NCBI GenBank assembly: GCA_011525625.1
Contig: WYAX01000014.1
Span: 1-64,000, forward strand
DNA length: 64,000 nucleotides
From: Nitrospira defluvii
GTDB lineage: Bacteria; Nitrospirota; Nitrospiria; Nitrospirales; Nitrospiraceae
Direction of reading: 5' to 3'
Shown here: in pieces, positions 1-13,982 of the stretch
Numbering within the stretch: position 1 is the first letter of the stretch
Layout of the letters: the number at the start of each line of letters is the position of its first letter
Program-made: the position numbers and the translations under genes
Notes under the pieces: generated by a model
What the model was told of the DNA's origin: nothing
What the model saw: the letters and a program-made list of their open reading frames with translations, nothing else
The model's database searches: none

Positions 1-1
1 C

Positions 2-1504
2 ATCGCATCATTGCAGCAGCAATTGCAGGGGGCACAGCGCGAGGCCGACGAGACGAGGCAGGCAGTGACGGCGCTGGAAGAGAAGCTGGTGTCGGCGCAG
101 GCGGAGGTGACGCAGGGCGCCGATCAACACACGTCGCTTGAACGGACCATTGCATCATTGCAGCAGCAATTGCAGGGGGCACAGCGCGAGGCCGACGAGA
201 CGAGGCAGGCGGTGACGGCGCTGGAAGGGAAGCTGACGTCGGCAAAGGCGGTACAGCCTGGCCGTGGGGCGACGGGAGCGGCTGAGCAGGAAGATGTCCG
301 GCAGGAGTGCGCCCGGTTCGGTATCCTGACGAGGGATCCGATTTTGCTACGCTGTTGGAAGGATCTCAAAAAAGCAGCCGATACCTCGACTCCGATCCTG
401 ATATTGGGCGAAGCGGGAACCGGGAAAGAGTTGTTTGCCCAGGCTGCCCACCGGCTGAGCGCACGGTCAGCACGCCCGTTTGTGCCGGTCAATATGGCGG
501 CGGTGCCTCCAGACCTCTTCGAGAGCCAGCTTTTCGGCCATGTCCGCGGTTCGTTCACTGGCGCGGTGCACGATCATGAGGGGTATTTTCTGCAGGCTCA
601 CAAGGGGACGATTTTTCTCGATGAGATCGGTGATCTGCGCTCCGACTTGCAGGCGAAATTGCTGCGTGTGTTGCAGGAAGGCGTGGTGACACTAGTAGGG
701 GATCGAAAAGCCGTTGCGGTGGATGTGCGTGTGGTAGGCGCGACGAATCGAGATCTCCTCCAAGGCATCGCGGAAGGGTGGTTTCGAGAGGACCTCTATT
801 ACCGGTTGCACGGCATCGAGCTTCGTTTGCCGCCGCTGCGGGAGCGACAAGGCGATATCGAAACACTCGCGATGAAGTTTGTCGAGCAGGCGGCAGCGAA
901 GAGCCGTCACCCGAAGATGGTCCTTTCGCAAGGAGCGCTGAATCGGCTCACGAGCTGGTCCTGGAAGGGCAACGTGCGAGAACTGAAACGGTGTCTTGAG
1001 AATGCGGTGATTCTGGCGGATGGCTCCACCATCCTTGAGGAGGATCTTCGCTTGGCGGGATCTGCGGCTCTCGCGCCTGGGGTTGCTGTCGCAGTACCGG
1101 CGGCTGAGGCATCGGATGGGAATAGTGATCCGAGGAAAAGCGACCAGGCGTTACTGCGAGTGCTTCGCGACCACAGCTTTGACTTGCAGGCGACGGGTGC
1201 GACCCTGGGATGGGATCGCAGTACGGTCATGCAACGGTTGAAGGGCATGTGCTTCCAGGCATTGGTCGAGGCCAAGGGTGATCAACGGAATGCGGCATCG
1301 AGTCTGGCGGGTCAGCCTGGGCTCACCAGACTGGTGGAGGTGAAGTTGAAAGAGTACGTCGAGCATCTGAACAAGGTGGTGGCAACATTTCCATCCGAAG
1401 CGGCTGCGGTGGCGGGATGCCGCAAGCGATTCAAGAATCTGCCGGAGCGGTATCAGGACGCGTTGGCGACACTGGTTCGATTGCACATGGATGGCGGAGG
1501 GTAA
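2..1504 (+). CDS. sigma-54-dependent transcriptional activator (bEBP), 5' end outside window
   Basis: ATP-driven activator of sigma-54 RNA polymerase. The gene enters from upstream, so the N-terminal sensory part is not visible. The first ~95 visible residues are coiled coil, with a 49-residue unit repeated (first unit at bases 5-151, second from 152) that is nearly identical at DNA level. The AAA+ core follows, with Walker A GEAGTGKE (about residue 135), the sigma-54 contact loop as GSFTGA rather than GAFTGA, Walker B TIFLDEIGDL, and the FREDLYYRL arginine-finger region. The C-terminus has a Fis-like helix-turn-helix (DRSTVMQRLK) and then ~80 further helical residues of unknown role. No receiver domain is visible. 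A sigma-54-type promoter lies at 57649-57664, but no link to this protein can be shown. Function as a bEBP is certain; its signal is unknown. Confidence 0.93.
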   Translation: MASLQQQLQGAQREADETRQAVTALEEKLVSAQAEVTQGADQHTSLERTIASLQQQLQGAQREADETRQAVTALEGKLTSAKAVQPGRGATGAAEQEDVRQECARFGILTRDPILLRCWKDLKKAADTSTPILILGEAGTGKELFAQAAHRLSARSARPFVPVNMAAVPPDLFESQLFGHVRGSFTGAVHDHEGYFLQAHKGTIFLDEIGDLRSDLQAKLLRVLQEGVVTLVGDRKAVAVDVRVVGATNRDLLQGIAEGWFREDLYYRLHGIELRLPPLRERQGDIETLAMKFVEQAAAKSRHPKMVLSQGALNRLTSWSWKGNVRELKRCLENAVILADGSTILEEDLRLAGSAALAPGVAVAVPAAEASDGNSDPRKSDQALLRVLRDHSFDLQATGATLGWDRSTVMQRLKGMCFQALVEAKGDQRNAASSLAGQPGLTRLVEVKLKEYVEHLNKVVATFPSEAAAVAGCRKRFKNLPERYQDALATLVRLHMDGGG

Positions 1505-1543
1505 GCTTCCGGTCGGAGGATGAGTGTGAAGGAGGATGGACCG

Positions 1544-1951
1544 ATGGCTCCTGTATGGCGACTGGCTGCGTTCACAGTGTGTTGCATAGTGCTTGTATCG
1601 GGGCTGTTTCTGGTCGTACCGGCCGACGGGAGTGGCTGCGAAAAATGGAAGTCGGAATTCCTGACCGGGGCGATGACGCTGACCTCCTACATCAATACAC
1701 ACCACAAATACTTTCAGAACAAATTGGGCCGTGTCGAGTTTGAGGCGCAGGCCCTCAATCTTGTGGCCAAACTGATGGCAATTGAAACCCGTGCCAAGTC
1801 AGTCGCATCGTGCGTTCACCCTGACGATAAATTCGAAGGCCGGAAGCGGCTGCTGCTGCAGACCTTGGCGGTCGTCATTCCGCTCATGAAAGCCGGAGAT
1901 GTCGTGGCGCCGGAAATCCGAGACCGCCTGGAGCGCGAGGGGCAAAATTAG
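1544..1951 (+). CDS. small exported helical protein, unknown function
   Basis: Encodes 135 residues with an N-terminal hydrophobic segment (AFTVCCIVLVSGLFLVV) that reads as a signal peptide or anchor, followed by a mainly helical, charged domain with two cysteines (about residues 32 and 86) that could pair in the periplasm. The start at 1544 is chosen because AAGGAGG (1529-1535) sits 8 bases before it; the in-frame ATG at 1520 has its purine stretch directly against it. It lies 39 bases after the sigma-54 activator on the same strand and could be cotranscribed. I do not recognise the family. Confidence 0.72.
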   Translation: MAPVWRLAAFTVCCIVLVSGLFLVVPADGSGCEKWKSEFLTGAMTLTSYINTHHKYFQNKLGRVEFEAQALNLVAKLMAIETRAKSVASCVHPDDKFEGRKRLLLQTLAVVIPLMKAGDVVAPEIRDRLEREGQN

Positions 1952-2094
1952 TGGAGAGCAGGGAGAGATCCATCGGCGAGGATGTTTGTGAGTTCAGGAT
2001 TGGGTGGAGCGTGTGTGAGGTGACAGGGGGCGAGCACCCCACACACGTATTTGCCTTTGAAGCGGTCCCGCTTCAGCAAGGTATGATTCCAAGG

Positions 2095-2439
2095 TTAGCG
2101 AGCTGGCGCGTTATCCGAACAGGCCGCAGGGTTGGCCAAACAGAAAAGCGCCAGCAAAGCGATAGTCGGCACAATAACCTTTTCCGCCGTGTCGTTGGCG
2201 TTGGATTGGCTCTGGGTCAAGAGACGTGATGGGCCGACCCATTCCACAGCCCCGTTCAGATATCGGACCTTGACCCATCCGTTTTCCTTGCCAAGGACCA
2301 CGACGAGCTGGTTTTCGAAGAGGTGATCCAGATAGTAGGTGTCGCCCCGGTCGACGAAGCGATAGTCGGCCGCGTGACTGGCGACCGGCGCGAGAAGGAA
2401 GAGGCTGCAGAGTCCGAGAACCAGTAATCGTGTCATCAT
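2095..2439 (-). CDS. exported SH3-like domain protein
   Basis: Encodes 114 residues. The signal peptide MMTRLLVLGLCSLFLLAPVA ends at a likely AHAAD-type cleavage site. It is followed by a short bacterial-SH3-like stretch (YYLDHLFENQLVVVLGKENG, then a VKVRYLNG...EWVGPSRLL turn), and a C-terminal hydrophobic segment (VPTIALLALFCLANPAAC) that may be a second membrane span. The start was chosen over the longer frame because AAAGGAG lies ~8 bases upstream on the minus strand and the signal peptide begins there. It is convergent to the neighbouring plus-strand gene. SH3-like domains of this kind often bind peptidoglycan or metal-loaded partners; here the role is inferred only. Confidence 0.72.
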   Translation of the reverse strand: MMTRLLVLGLCSLFLLAPVASHAADYRFVDRGDTYYLDHLFENQLVVVLGKENGWVKVRYLNGAVEWVGPSRLLTQSQSNANDTAEKVIVPTIALLALFCLANPAACSDNAPAR

Positions 2440-3194
2440 GGCATGCTCCTTTGTGTGGAAAGTTGGATTCCGTTCCATTGCACCTGCCGGTTGATTGAGC
2501 AAGGCGGGTGCCGGGGGATTTGGATTGATGAAAATCTCGTAAGGTATTGAGGTACAAGGAAATATGGAATGAGTCACCAGGGAGATCGTGTGGGGAGATT
2601 CCAAGCGTTCCCGCATCCTGCGGGGAGTCCTGAGAGGATGCTCAAGAATTTCACCGTTCCGACAGCCGGTCATTCAGCGATCGCATCGGGGATTTCAGCA
2701 GAAGGCATGCGCGGAGCCGGAGCAGCTGCGCAAGGAATAGGGGTTGCAGTGGGCGGAGAATCTCTGAAGGAGCGTGAGGCCTCTCCATGCCAGACCGTTT
2801 AATGGTCTTATCATCAGCATCAACATGCTGGACTTGTATCTCTCTGAGCGGGTCAAGGAACTGATCGGCGAGAAACAGACCTCCACGACCACCAAACCCA
2901 ACACCGTGCCGGATTTTCCGATCGCGCTGCGACGCTAGGGCCGGTTCAGTCCTTTCCTGCCTTCCCATTCCCTGCGGGGTGCGGCGCATTCCCGTCGCCC
3001 TGCGGGGATGCCGCTTGCCTGTAACGGCAAGGGGTTCTGCGTCCTCTTCCCGCGATCCTCTCACGTCCACCCCGTACCCTCTCGTTTTTCCACACGATTC
3101 TGGCTAGGGGCCCTCAGTCATATTTCCGGTGAGGCCGCTGGCATCAGGGTTGCCATAACCCATTGGCACAACCCACTACGGATTGGAGGACGCC
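2440..3194. other. 755-bp gene-poor stretch with possible gene remnants
   Basis: No convincing full gene. Two short plus-strand frames overlap: 2638-2802 (54 residues, alanine/glycine-rich middle) and 2825-2938 (37 residues, beginning MLDLYLSERVKELIGEKQ), the latter open upstream to 2768. The second looks protein-like and might be the tail of a frameshifted gene, but I cannot name it. Between 2956 and 3040 are two copies of CCCTGCGGGG and a small CTTGCC/GGCAAG hairpin. A minus-strand promoter for the SH3-like gene probably lies near 2460-2570. Confidence 0.3.
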
Positions 3195-3299
3195 ATGTTG
3201 GAACTTGCGCTTCTCGTCTCCATCAGCCTCGTGGCAGCAATGGATTTCCTGGGTGTCGGGTCGGAATCTCACGGCCCGAACTGCCTGCGGCATGAATAG
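3195..3299 (+). CDS. possible 34-residue membrane microprotein
   Basis: Short frame MLELALLVSISLVAAMDFLG... with one hydrophobic segment and a polar tail ending CLRHE. GGAGGA (3185-3190) stands 4 bases before the ATG. It ends 59 bases before the next gene, which also has a single membrane anchor. There is no homology to lean on; the case rests on the ribosome-binding site and the hydrophobic profile. Confidence 0.35.
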   Translation: MLELALLVSISLVAAMDFLGVGSESHGPNCLRHE

Positions 3300-3358
3300 T
3301 GGGCCACGGTGGGCTGGCTTGGCCTAGGTGGATAATTTTCTACACAGGGAGGTGTGTC

Positions 3359-3751
3359 ATGGGGAACTTTATTTTTGGGGCGATCATTGCGGTGCTGGGG
3401 CTGGCCTATGTCGGAGGCTGGGATCCTGGCAATGAAGCGGTGGGTGAAATTGTGACCGTTCACCAGATGCCGGATGTGGGCGTCTTGGATGGAGTGCCGG
3501 ATGCCGGTGTGCGCGTGAAGGCCGTGGTGAAGAATGCTGGAAAGAAGGGGGTGCTGAGAGTGCGTGCCAAACTGTCGACTTCAGAAGGGGAGTGGGTACG
3601 AGAGCAGCAGCTACATTTCGACGCAGATGAGACGAAAGACCTGAGGTGGTTCTTTCATGAGCCCACCGTCAACGCATCCAACGTTCAGTCGTGGGTAGAG
3701 GTGTCGCCTGGAGTACGGTCCGTCAAAGAATCGAAAAAGAAAGAAGCCTAA
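3359..3751 (+). CDS. membrane-anchored extracytoplasmic beta-domain protein
   Basis: Encodes 130 residues: one N-terminal transmembrane segment (NFIFGAIIAVLGLAYVGGW) and then a soluble domain of alternating beta strands (VRVKAVVKNAG, LRVRAKLST, LHFDADE), ending in a lysine-rich tail. The strand pattern 'V.A.VKN.G.KG...V.A.L' resembles the FxLYD/CARDB-like immunoglobulin-type domains seen on surface-anchored proteins, but this is inference. The start at 3359 was preferred over the longer frame because AGGGAGG (3346-3352) is 6 bases upstream and the anchor begins at once. Function unknown. Confidence 0.7.
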   Translation: MGNFIFGAIIAVLGLAYVGGWDPGNEAVGEIVTVHQMPDVGVLDGVPDAGVRVKAVVKNAGKKGVLRVRAKLSTSEGEWVREQQLHFDADETKDLRWFFHEPTVNASNVQSWVEVSPGVRSVKESKKKEA

Positions 3752-4000
3752 CGCGGCAGTCTTGAGGCGGTATTGAAGGCTGCTGCCTTCTGCTACAGGC
3801 TTCGGAGTGCAACTGTAGCGCCGCTCCACGGGTCTGGTGCGCACGGCGGCTGTGTATGTTGCAAATCCAGTCCATTCGCCGTGCCAGCTCCATCTGTACC
3901 TGGGCATTGCCTTTGCTCACTCCATGAGAAGGATCTCCGAGGGCTGTCGTCTCGGCAACAGGGAGACCACCTCACATCCTTCTTCACCCAGGGGTGCAAC

Positions 4001-5125
4001 ATGGCAGAGGAACAGAGCACAAAGAGCAGCAACACGATCACGTTGAGTGTGATCAAGGCGGACATCGGCGGGTTTGTCGGCCATTCGGCGATGCATCCGG
4101 CCTTGATGGATTGCGCGAAGGAGAAACTGGCCGTAGCCAAGAAGAGCGGGTTGTTGGTCGATTATCATGTATCGGCCTGCGGGGATGATTTGCAGCTGAT
4201 CATGACGCATCGCCATGGCGTGGACCACGAACCGGTTCATCGGTTGGCGTGGGATACGTTTGAATCCGGCACCGCGGTGGCTAAGGAACTTCATCTGTAT
4301 GGCGCGGGACAGGATCTGTTGGCCGATGCGTTCAGTGGAAATGTGCGCGGGCAGGGGCCCGGTGTCGCCGAGATGGAATTCGTGGAACGCAAATCCGATC
4401 CGGTGCTGATCTTTATGGCGGATAAGACCTCGGCCGGAGCCTGGAATCTTCCGCTGTATAAGATGTTTGCCGATCCGTTTACGACGGCAGGATTGGTGAT
4501 TGCTCCGACGCTGCATCAGGGGTTCCGCTTCGAGGTACACGACATCTACAAACACAAGAAGATCACCTTCGATTGTCCGGAAGAGTTGTACGACATGCTG
4601 ATGTTCATCGGGTCGCCGGGTAAGTATACGGTCAAGGCGGTGTATTCCAGGGCGGACGGCACCATCGCCGCCTCCACCTCCACCGAGCGGCTCTCTTTGA
4701 TTGCAGGCAAATATGTGGGCAAAGACGATCCGGTCATGATCGTCCGCGCGCAGCAGAATTTTCCGGCGGTGGGGGAGGTGCTCGATCCGTTTCGTTATCC
4801 CTGGATCATCGAGGGCTGGATGCGAGGCTCGCACTATGGTCCGTTGATGCCGGTTTCGGTGAAACAGGCGACGCCGACTCGGTTCGATGGCCCCCCGCGC
4901 GTGGCCTGCCTGGGGTTTCAACTGGCCGGCGGTCGGTTGATCGGGCCGCGGGATATGTTCGACGATCCGTCCTATGACGAAGCGCGGCGGGATGCGAATC
5001 GTATCGCCGATGTGTTGCGCCTGCATGGTCCCTTCGAGCCGCATCGGTTGCCGTTGGAGGATATGGAATATACGACGATGCCGCAGATCATGAAGAAGCT
5101 GGAAGGTCGTTGGGGGCAGCTCTAG
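4001..5125 (+). CDS. fbp: fructose-1,6-bisphosphate aldolase/phosphatase (archaeal type V)
   Basis: Bifunctional gluconeogenic enzyme. It condenses dihydroxyacetone phosphate and glyceraldehyde-3-phosphate and dephosphorylates the bisphosphate to fructose-6-phosphate in the same protein. At 374 residues it has the usual length. Family landmarks visible are the N-terminus TLSVIKADIGG.VGHS, the metal-binding SACGDDLQLIMTH, DKT..GAWN, FADPF.TAGLVI, RFEVHD and the long conserved C-terminus. The enzyme is typical of archaea and deep-branching autotrophic bacteria and fits carbon fixation by a reductive route. The frame stays open ~230 bases upstream, but the conserved N-terminus and an AGGGG six bases before 4001 decide the start. 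A cupin gene follows 21 bases downstream. Confidence 0.93.
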   Translation: MAEEQSTKSSNTITLSVIKADIGGFVGHSAMHPALMDCAKEKLAVAKKSGLLVDYHVSACGDDLQLIMTHRHGVDHEPVHRLAWDTFESGTAVAKELHLYGAGQDLLADAFSGNVRGQGPGVAEMEFVERKSDPVLIFMADKTSAGAWNLPLYKMFADPFTTAGLVIAPTLHQGFRFEVHDIYKHKKITFDCPEELYDMLMFIGSPGKYTVKAVYSRADGTIAASTSTERLSLIAGKYVGKDDPVMIVRAQQNFPAVGEVLDPFRYPWIIEGWMRGSHYGPLMPVSVKQATPTRFDGPPRVACLGFQLAGGRLIGPRDMFDDPSYDEARRDANRIADVLRLHGPFEPHRLPLEDMEYTTMPQIMKKLEGRWGQL

Positions 5126-5146
5126 GTTCTCCTCCTTCGAGGTCGT

Positions 5147-5440
5147 ATGATGGCTCCGGTCGATCAACAGGCGGTGGCGTCGGAGTGGCGGGCGAGGGGC
5201 TTCAGTTGTGATCTTTGGGTTGATCCGCCCGGGCAAGTATGGGAGGATTACCGCCACGCGACCGACGAATTGGTCATGCCGGTCGTCGGCCGGTTGGAAC
5301 TGGAATTCGACGGGCGCTGTCTGCGGCCCGTCGTGGGCGAAGAGATCCTGATTCCGGCCGGTGTGCGCCATACCGTCAGAAACATCGGCGGGACGACTGC
5401 TCAGTGGCTCTATGGGTATAAGCGGATGCAGACTGGCTGA
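5147..5440 (+). CDS. cupin-domain protein
   Basis: Encodes 97 residues, a single small beta-barrel cupin. The second cupin motif is clear (IPAGVRHTVRNIG); the first is HATDELVMPVVGRLELEFDG, so one histidine plus the acidic residues could bind a metal. Such single cupins are often sugar or small-acid binding, or metal-dependent isomerases or oxygenases; the substrate cannot be told. It lies 21 bases after fbp and 29 before the ACT-domain gene on the same strand, so a short operon is likely. The start is the first of two adjacent ATG codons, behind GAGG. Confidence 0.82.
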   Translation: MMAPVDQQAVASEWRARGFSCDLWVDPPGQVWEDYRHATDELVMPVVGRLELEFDGRCLRPVVGEEILIPAGVRHTVRNIGGTTAQWLYGYKRMQTG

Positions 5441-5469
5441 TGGACTGACTCACGGAGGGAGAGGAGCCG

Positions 5470-5880
5470 ATGCCGACAACGACGCAGTTTGTGGTGAGTG
5501 GACAGAGCAAGCCGGGTGTGCTGGCGGAGGTGGCGTCCGTGCTCGGCGCCGCCGGGGTCAACATCAAAGCCTTTTCCGCGCCTGAAGTCACGGGGCCCGG
5601 AAAATTGCGGTTGATTGTCGCGGACGTCGATGCCGCGAGGATCGCCCTGAGAAAATCCAAGATCAAATTCCGCGAAGAGACCGCCTTGATCCTCAGCCTG
5701 GAGAACAAACCCGGCGCGTTGAAACAGGTCGCCGATTCGTTGACCAGGGCCCGCATCAACGTGAAGTGCGGCTACTGCACGCCTTCCCGGGAAGGCAAAC
5801 GCGCCATCGTCGTCTTGACGGTGTCCAACACGACGAAAGCCCTCGGGGTGCTGCGCACCCATTCACTCGACGAATTCTGA
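5470..5880 (+). CDS. tandem ACT-domain protein
   Basis: Encodes 136 residues made of two ACT folds: residues ~5-65 (SKPGVLAEVASVLGAAGVNI) and ~70-136 (NKPGALKQVADSLTRARINV). Each begins with the '.kPG.L..va..L...gvNi' signature of amino-acid-binding regulatory domains. No catalytic domain is attached, so it is a stand-alone ligand sensor that probably acts through a partner protein. The SD GGAGGGAGAGGAG is strong. It sits between the cupin and the RlpA-like gene. Which amino acid it senses is unknown. Confidence 0.88.
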   Translation: MPTTTQFVVSGQSKPGVLAEVASVLGAAGVNIKAFSAPEVTGPGKLRLIVADVDAARIALRKSKIKFREETALILSLENKPGALKQVADSLTRARINVKCGYCTPSREGKRAIVVLTVSNTTKALGVLRTHSLDEF

Positions 5881-5888
5881 TCTCCTCC

Positions 5889-6584
5889 ATGCAGAGGGAG
5901 AAGAAGACCGGCACCTCTCGTCTCCTTCTCCCTCTCTTCGTTCTGATTCTGACCTCATGGCTGAACGCGTGCTCTGGCTGGGCTCCGGCCCGCCCTGTGT
6001 ATCCACCAGGATACCCGATCGGTGTTGTCGAACGGGGGAGCGCCTCGTGGTATGGCCCTGGTTTTCACGGCAATCGCACGGCGAACGGGGAAGTCTACGA
6101 CATGCACAAACTGACGGCGGCCCATCGGACGTTGCCCTTGGGGTCGGTGGCCGTCGTGCGCTCCCTGACGACCGGCCGACAGGTCACGGTCCGGATCAAC
6201 GATCGCGGCCCGTTCGCGCGCGGCAGGATTCTCGATCTGTCTCTGGCCGGCGCACAGGCGGTGGGCATGGTCGGGCGGGGTACCGATGACATCGAACTGC
6301 GAGTCGTCGGTTACCAAGGCCGGGCAGGGGAGATGGGTGTCCTACGGGTGCAGGTCGGTTCCTTTGCCGATCCTGCGAACGCGGCTGCGCTGGTGGAACG
6401 CCTGCGCGGAGTCTACCCGGGCACGCGGGCGGTGACGGTGGAGTTGCCCGAGGGACGCCGGTATCGGGTGTATGCCGGACAGTATCAGACGGAAGCGGCG
6501 GCAGAGCAGGCCGCCGGGCATCTCAAGAGGGCCCTCGATACCGACCCGTTTATCGTACGTGATGACACGGTGAGGAGTCCGTAG
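5889..6584 (+). CDS. rlpA: RlpA-like septal ring lytic transglycosylase/SPOR lipoprotein
   Basis: Encodes 231 residues. There is a type II signal peptide with lipobox LNAC (about residues 24-27), then a double-psi beta barrel (about residues 45-140) with the RlpA landmarks ASWYGPGFHGNRTANGE, LPLGS.V.V, VRINDRGPF and RILDLS.AGA. A C-terminal SPOR domain (about residues 150-225) binds denuded peptidoglycan at the division septum. In the family the barrel cleaves naked glycan strands in daughter-cell separation. The start at 5889 gives a normal lipoprotein signal; the frame is open further upstream, inside the ACT gene. It starts 8 bases after that gene. Confidence 0.92.
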   Translation: MQREKKTGTSRLLLPLFVLILTSWLNACSGWAPARPVYPPGYPIGVVERGSASWYGPGFHGNRTANGEVYDMHKLTAAHRTLPLGSVAVVRSLTTGRQVTVRINDRGPFARGRILDLSLAGAQAVGMVGRGTDDIELRVVGYQGRAGEMGVLRVQVGSFADPANAAALVERLRGVYPGTRAVTVELPEGRRYRVYAGQYQTEAAAEQAAGHLKRALDTDPFIVRDDTVRSP

Positions 6585-6862
6585 GGAATCACGAGTGTCA
6601 TCGGGCATGGCTATCAAGCGAAATTGTTGATATCCTGATCTTTCGGCGGCGGGTAGGGAATTGTGGTAACGCTTGATGCGACTGCCTGCCTGTGCTAATG
6701 GTAGTACGCGATGGATGAAAGTGACCCGAGAGGACCAATTCTGGTCGTCTTCTCACGACATGCGGTCAGTCTTGCAGTTCGACCCCTGCGCGTCGAACTG
6801 ATCCAAGCTCTTGACGTTCACACACACAACGTGGTTCGGACTCTCTAACCTCGATAGGTCGT
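6585..6862. other. intergenic region before the CorC-like gene
   Basis: 278 bases without a gene. A sigma-54-like string at 6664 has the wrong GG-GC spacing (see rejected items). TTGACG occurs at about 6812 without a good -10 partner. The imperfect inverted pair 'GTTCGAC/GTCGAAC' near 6776-6798 could form a hairpin ahead of the downstream gene. Nothing else can be supported. Confidence 0.35.
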
Positions 6863-12068
<5,206 letters not shown>

Positions 12069-12069
<1 letters not shown>

Positions 12070-13022
12070 TATCGGCCGGGGTGTAGAGGGTCGTCACTTT
12101 CGAAAAAGAAATCACCAAGCCCTCTGGGCAAGGCCTGATCGCCCAACGCGCGCTTCCGTTTGCGGGACTGGGTCGGCAGATCGAGCGCTTCTTCGCCCAA
12201 CACCTTGATGAGCGACTCCCTCCAGGCGGCATCGGCCGCCAAGGGGTGGGCGGGGTCCTGGGCGCAGCGTTTCAGCGCATATTGCAGGAGGTGAATCCCG
12301 TCGCGTACGGAGTATTCGAGGCTGAGTTGATGGGCCTCCTGCAGGAACTCCACCGTCAGGGCCAGCATGTCGGCGGGAGCGAAGGGCAGGTGATAGCGCA
12401 GAATCGCCAGTTCATCTTCGCGAGTGGGAAAGCCCATGCCGAGGGTCGGTTGGAGCCGCGACAGGATGTAGTCGGGCACTTCATACGTCGAGGCGTCTTC
12501 GTTCATCGTGACACAACATCGGAATTCAGGATGCGCTCTGATAAGCAGGCCCGCGATGATCGATTCCACGCAGCGCCGGTGATCCAACAGCGGAGCCAGG
12601 GAGGCCCAGCTCTTTTCGTTCATCCGGTTGCCTTCGTCGAGCACGCAGATGCTTCCGGTGAGCACCGCGGTGACCAGCGGCGAGGCGTGATAACTGATCG
12701 TGCCGGATTCTGCCAGGACAGGCGTAATCAACAGGTCTTCGGGGCGGGTATCCGCGGTGCATTGAAAGACATAGAGGTCTTGCTTGCGTTCGCGGGCGCC
12801 GGCCATGGCCAGCGTGGTTTTGCCGATGCCCGGTTGCCCGGTGATCCGGGGCGAGAGCGGCAAATCGCGTTCGTCGATCACGAGCCAGCAGGCGAGCAGC
12901 TGCTTGAGAATTTCCCGGTTGCCGATCCACTCCTGGCCCATGGTCATGGGTTGAGCCAGGTGCAGTGAGATGCCTTCGATGGAAATCGTACGCGCGGCGG
13001 CCGGTTGCTGGCTGGATGACAT
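12069..13022 (-). CDS. MoxR-like AAA+ ATPase
   Basis: Encodes 317 residues, a single AAA+ module. Walker A is [11 protein letters not shown] (about residue 62), Walker [11 protein letters not shown] (about 127; most relatives have DEINR), sensor 1 CVTMNED, an arginine-finger region ILSRLQPTL, and a helical lid rich in leucine. MoxR ATPases act as chaperone-like remodelling factors for a partner encoded next door, usually a von Willebrand-A protein; here the partner gene overlaps by one base and lacks an obvious metal site. The start at 13022 was chosen for the module boundary ([17 protein letters not shown]); upstream sequence in frame looks non-coding. It is divergent from the LysM lipoprotein gene with ~240 bases between. 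Confidence 0.88.
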
Positions 13023-13259
13023 GGTCTTTCGTGCCGATGATTGGATAGAATGGCTGGAACGAAATTCTTGAGCGAACGGTAGCATAGGGGCGGGGAGGGG
13101 GTCAAACGCTGTATCGACCCATTTCACTTTGACTTTCGCTGCCTTGGACCGTATCCTACCCACTTTCGCAAGCTGCGAATCGGGAGCGGATGCGGCACCA
13201 CCATTCTCCCTCGGGGAATCGACTACCGTCCACTTAGATGGCCGCAACGGAGGAGCGAG

Positions 13260-13952
13260 ATGATGACTGAGCGAGACGGATCCATGAAACAGGCAGCCGT
13301 ACGGTCACTTGGATTGCTGGTACTGTGCAGCATGGGGTTGAGCGGGTGTGTGATGTCGGAGAAATATGAAGCGGAGAAGGCGCGTAGTCTGAACTTTCAG
13401 CGTCTCCTCGCGCAGGAAGAAAAGCGCAGCGCTGAGCTGGATAACGAGGTCAAACGCAGCAGGCGCGAGTTGAGTGAATACGAAGCCCGCAATCGTGAAC
13501 TCAATGCCCAGGTGGAGGCGGTGCGTCAACAGGCGGCGCAGATCCAGGAAGAAGCGCAGGCCATGAAAGAGGCGAGCCTGCTGGAGAAACGGGCACAAGA
13601 GGACATGAAGCGCCTGACGACCATTCCTTCGAAAGCCAAAAAAGCGGCACCGAAGAAGGATTTTACGGCGGCTGTCGACGAAGCCCTCAAGGCCGAGGTG
13701 CCGACCGATCTGAGCCTCGAGCCGGCGAAGGATTCGGCAAAGGAGCTTCTCGGTCAGGCAGAGACGGCGCTGGAGTCCGCCGGGGCGGCCGCGGCCTCCT
13801 TGGGAGCCACCACGCATACGGTCCGTCCGGGAGACACGCTCTATCGTATCGGGCAAAAGTATCACGTCGGGCTGGATCAGTTGCGTACGTGGAACAACAT
13901 GACCAACAACACGGTCGTCGTCGGACAGAAGTTGGTCGTCAGTCAGCCGTAG
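13260..13952 (+). CDS. LysM-domain lipoprotein with long coiled coil
   Basis: Encodes up to 230 residues. A type II signal peptide with lipobox LSGC (about residues 27-30) is followed by a strongly charged coiled coil (about 40-125), a low-complexity Ala/Lys linker, and one C-terminal LysM domain (about 184-228: [29 protein letters not shown]) that binds N-acetylglucosamine polymers such as peptidoglycan. GGAGG lies 9 bases before the first of two ATG codons; ATG at 13284 is also possible. It is an outer-membrane-anchored peptidoglycan-binding rod by inference. Only 30 bases separate it from trpE, so the trp operon may be read from its promoter. Confidence 0.88.
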   Translation: MMTERDGSMKQAAVRSLGLLVLCSMGLSGCVMSEKYEAEKARSLNFQRLLAQEEKRSAELDNEVKRSRRELSEYEARNRELNAQVEAVRQQAAQIQEEAQAMKEASLLEKRAQEDMKRLTTIPSKAKKAAPKKDFTAAVDEALKAEVPTDLSLEPAKDSAKELLGQAETALESAGAAAASLGATTHTVRPGDTLYRIGQKYHVGLDQLRTWNNMTNNTVVVGQKLVVSQP

Positions 13953-13982
13953 CCGGATGGGCGCGTCGTAGTACTCGGTTGT

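Noticed and set aside
5-240. Direct repeats that could suggest a CRISPR array
   Set aside because: The units are adjacent, 147 bases long and in frame within a coding coiled coil; there are no spacers.
3917-5371. 484-codon minus-strand frame opposite fbp
   Set aside because: It mirrors the strong codon bias of fbp; the translation is His/Arg-rich with no domain, while the plus strand encodes a conserved enzyme.
6664-6679. Sigma-54-like string ahead of the CorC-type gene
   Set aside because: The GG to GC interval is one base too long, and positional matches are few.
6690-6770. Possible tRNA-like fold
   Set aside because: No acceptor stem pairs and no T-arm motif is present.
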